A stretch of 5,652 nucleotides of DNA from Leptolyngbyaceae cyanobacterium SM1_3_5 (GTDB taxonomy: Bacteria; Cyanobacteriota; Cyanobacteriia; Elainellales; Elainellaceae), in assembly GCA_012031475.1 (NCBI GenBank), contig JAAUTJ010000368.1:1-5652 (forward strand). Direction: 5' to 3'. This document shows positions 5,403-5,652 of this stretch, one piece after another (the stretch's first letter is position 1; the number at the start of each line of letters is the position of its first letter). The notes beneath the pieces are model-generated. The model saw nothing but the letters and a program-made list of their open reading frames with translations, ran no database searches and was not told where the DNA came from. Made by a program: the position numbers and the translations under genes.

Positions 5403-5583
5403 GAGAATTTCGTTAAAGATGCTCAGTTCCAGACCGGGATATAGTTCTATTTCGCGGCGATAACCCACTGCCCAGGCGCGACGGCACAGTGTAAATCGTC
5501 TCCAGTCGATCAGCGGGCGGACAGTGCTGCTCAGCCTCCATCCAAATGGCATCGAATTCTTCGGCAGTTAAGTTAAGACTCAT
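5400..5583 (-). pseudogene. AraC-type transcriptional regulator, N-terminal stub interrupted by the IS
   Basis: The ATG at 5583 starts MSLNLTAEEFDAIWMEAEQH, then CPPADRLETIYTVPSRLGS. One extra G in the run at 5464-5466 shifts the frame, after which the sequence resumes GYRREIELYPGLELSIFNEI and L. This fits the N-terminus of cyanobacterial AraC-family regulators ('P..LG.GY.R.IEL.PGL.L.I'). The C-terminal DNA-binding AraC HTH pair is absent. The TAG stop at 5400-5402 is made by the IS end. Reading across the empty site leads into HIP1-core-rich DNA without AraC similarity, so the gene was probably already truncated before the insertion. No clear Shine-Dalgarno is seen. A TTGACT lies at 5640-5645 on the - strand but no good -10 follows. 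The family call rests on motif memory, not a search. Confidence 0.65.
5403..5407. repeat. target-site duplication, right copy (GAGAA)
   Basis: This is identical to 4262-4266 on the other side of the insertion sequence. On the - strand it supplies the codons ATT CTC at the point where the AraC stub is cut. Confidence 0.75.
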
Positions 5584-5652
5584 AGAAATGAAGTGCTAGT
5601 AAAAAAATATTCTCAATAGTCTTTGTTTCCTTTTGTAAAAGTCAAGCGACTG
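5584..5652. other. AT-rich upstream region of the AraC stub
   Basis: There is no ORF here. On the - strand it has TTGACT (5640-5645) and an A/T-rich stretch including a run of seven A on the + strand (5601-5607). It probably held the stub's promoter, but no -10 hexamer is convincing. Confidence 0.3.

Noticed and set aside
4267..5404. TAGA (4267-4270 and 5401-5404) as the target-site duplication
   Set aside because: It would make the element ends unequal by two bases. GAGAA outside a symmetrical 23-bp inverted repeat explains both flanks better.
1..5652. CRISPR array, tRNA or rRNA
   Set aside because: No regularly spaced repeats, and no tRNA cloverleaf or rRNA motif was seen on either strand.

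Overview
The window looks like cyanobacterial chromosome. The HIP1 octamer GCGATCGC is scattered through it (479-486, 626-633, 1095-1102, 1179-1186, 1220-1227, 1339-1346, 1652-1659, 1809-1816, 1927-1934, 3052-3059, 3099-3106, 4715-4722), and its core CGATCG occurs many more times. The protein types fit too: short secreted hypotheticals, a secreted TPR protein and a DUF433 stub. The genus cannot be read from this sequence.

Left part (1-1710) is ordinary and intact. It holds the 3' end of a gene whose product resembles a sigma-70-like C-terminal region, followed by a translationally coupled secreted TPR protein (ATGA overlap). A convergent gene for a small secreted protein shares the stop-codon tetranucleotide CTAG with the TPR gene. 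A 180-bp divergent intergenic region (1711-1890) separates this small gene from the next one.

Middle part (1891-3212) is decaying or error-rich. A secreted conserved protein of about 247 codons is split by two compensating frameshifts and ends at a good intrinsic terminator. After it come two toxin-antitoxin relics that face each other: the C-terminal two thirds of a VapC-like PIN toxin (+ strand), and a 42-residue N-terminal stub of a DUF433 antitoxin (- strand, 3084-3212) that is too short for a usual ORF cutoff.

Then comes an AT-rich gene without HIP1 sites (3250-4124, - strand). It encodes a long coiled coil ending in an Ada-like Cys/His metal-binding module, and its start is unresolved.

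Right part (4262-5583) is an insertion sequence with both ends visible: 1136 bp, 23-bp perfect terminal inverted repeats and a 5-bp GAGAA target duplication. Its IS701/IS4-like DDE transposase is dead by one frameshift and one nonsense codon. The element sits in the N-terminal stub of an AraC-type regulator gene (- strand), which itself carries a frameshift.

Overall the right 3.7 kb reads as a graveyard of accessory genes. The DUF433 and AraC stubs both lose family similarity at a CGATCG core. I see no complete new multi-gene system. The most unusual intact-looking object is the coiled-coil/Ada-like protein. Because most of the indels lie at short homopolymers, sequencing or assembly error has to be weighed against true decay. 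The nonsense codon, the 16-bp duplication, the missing domain halves and the IS insertion cannot be explained that way.
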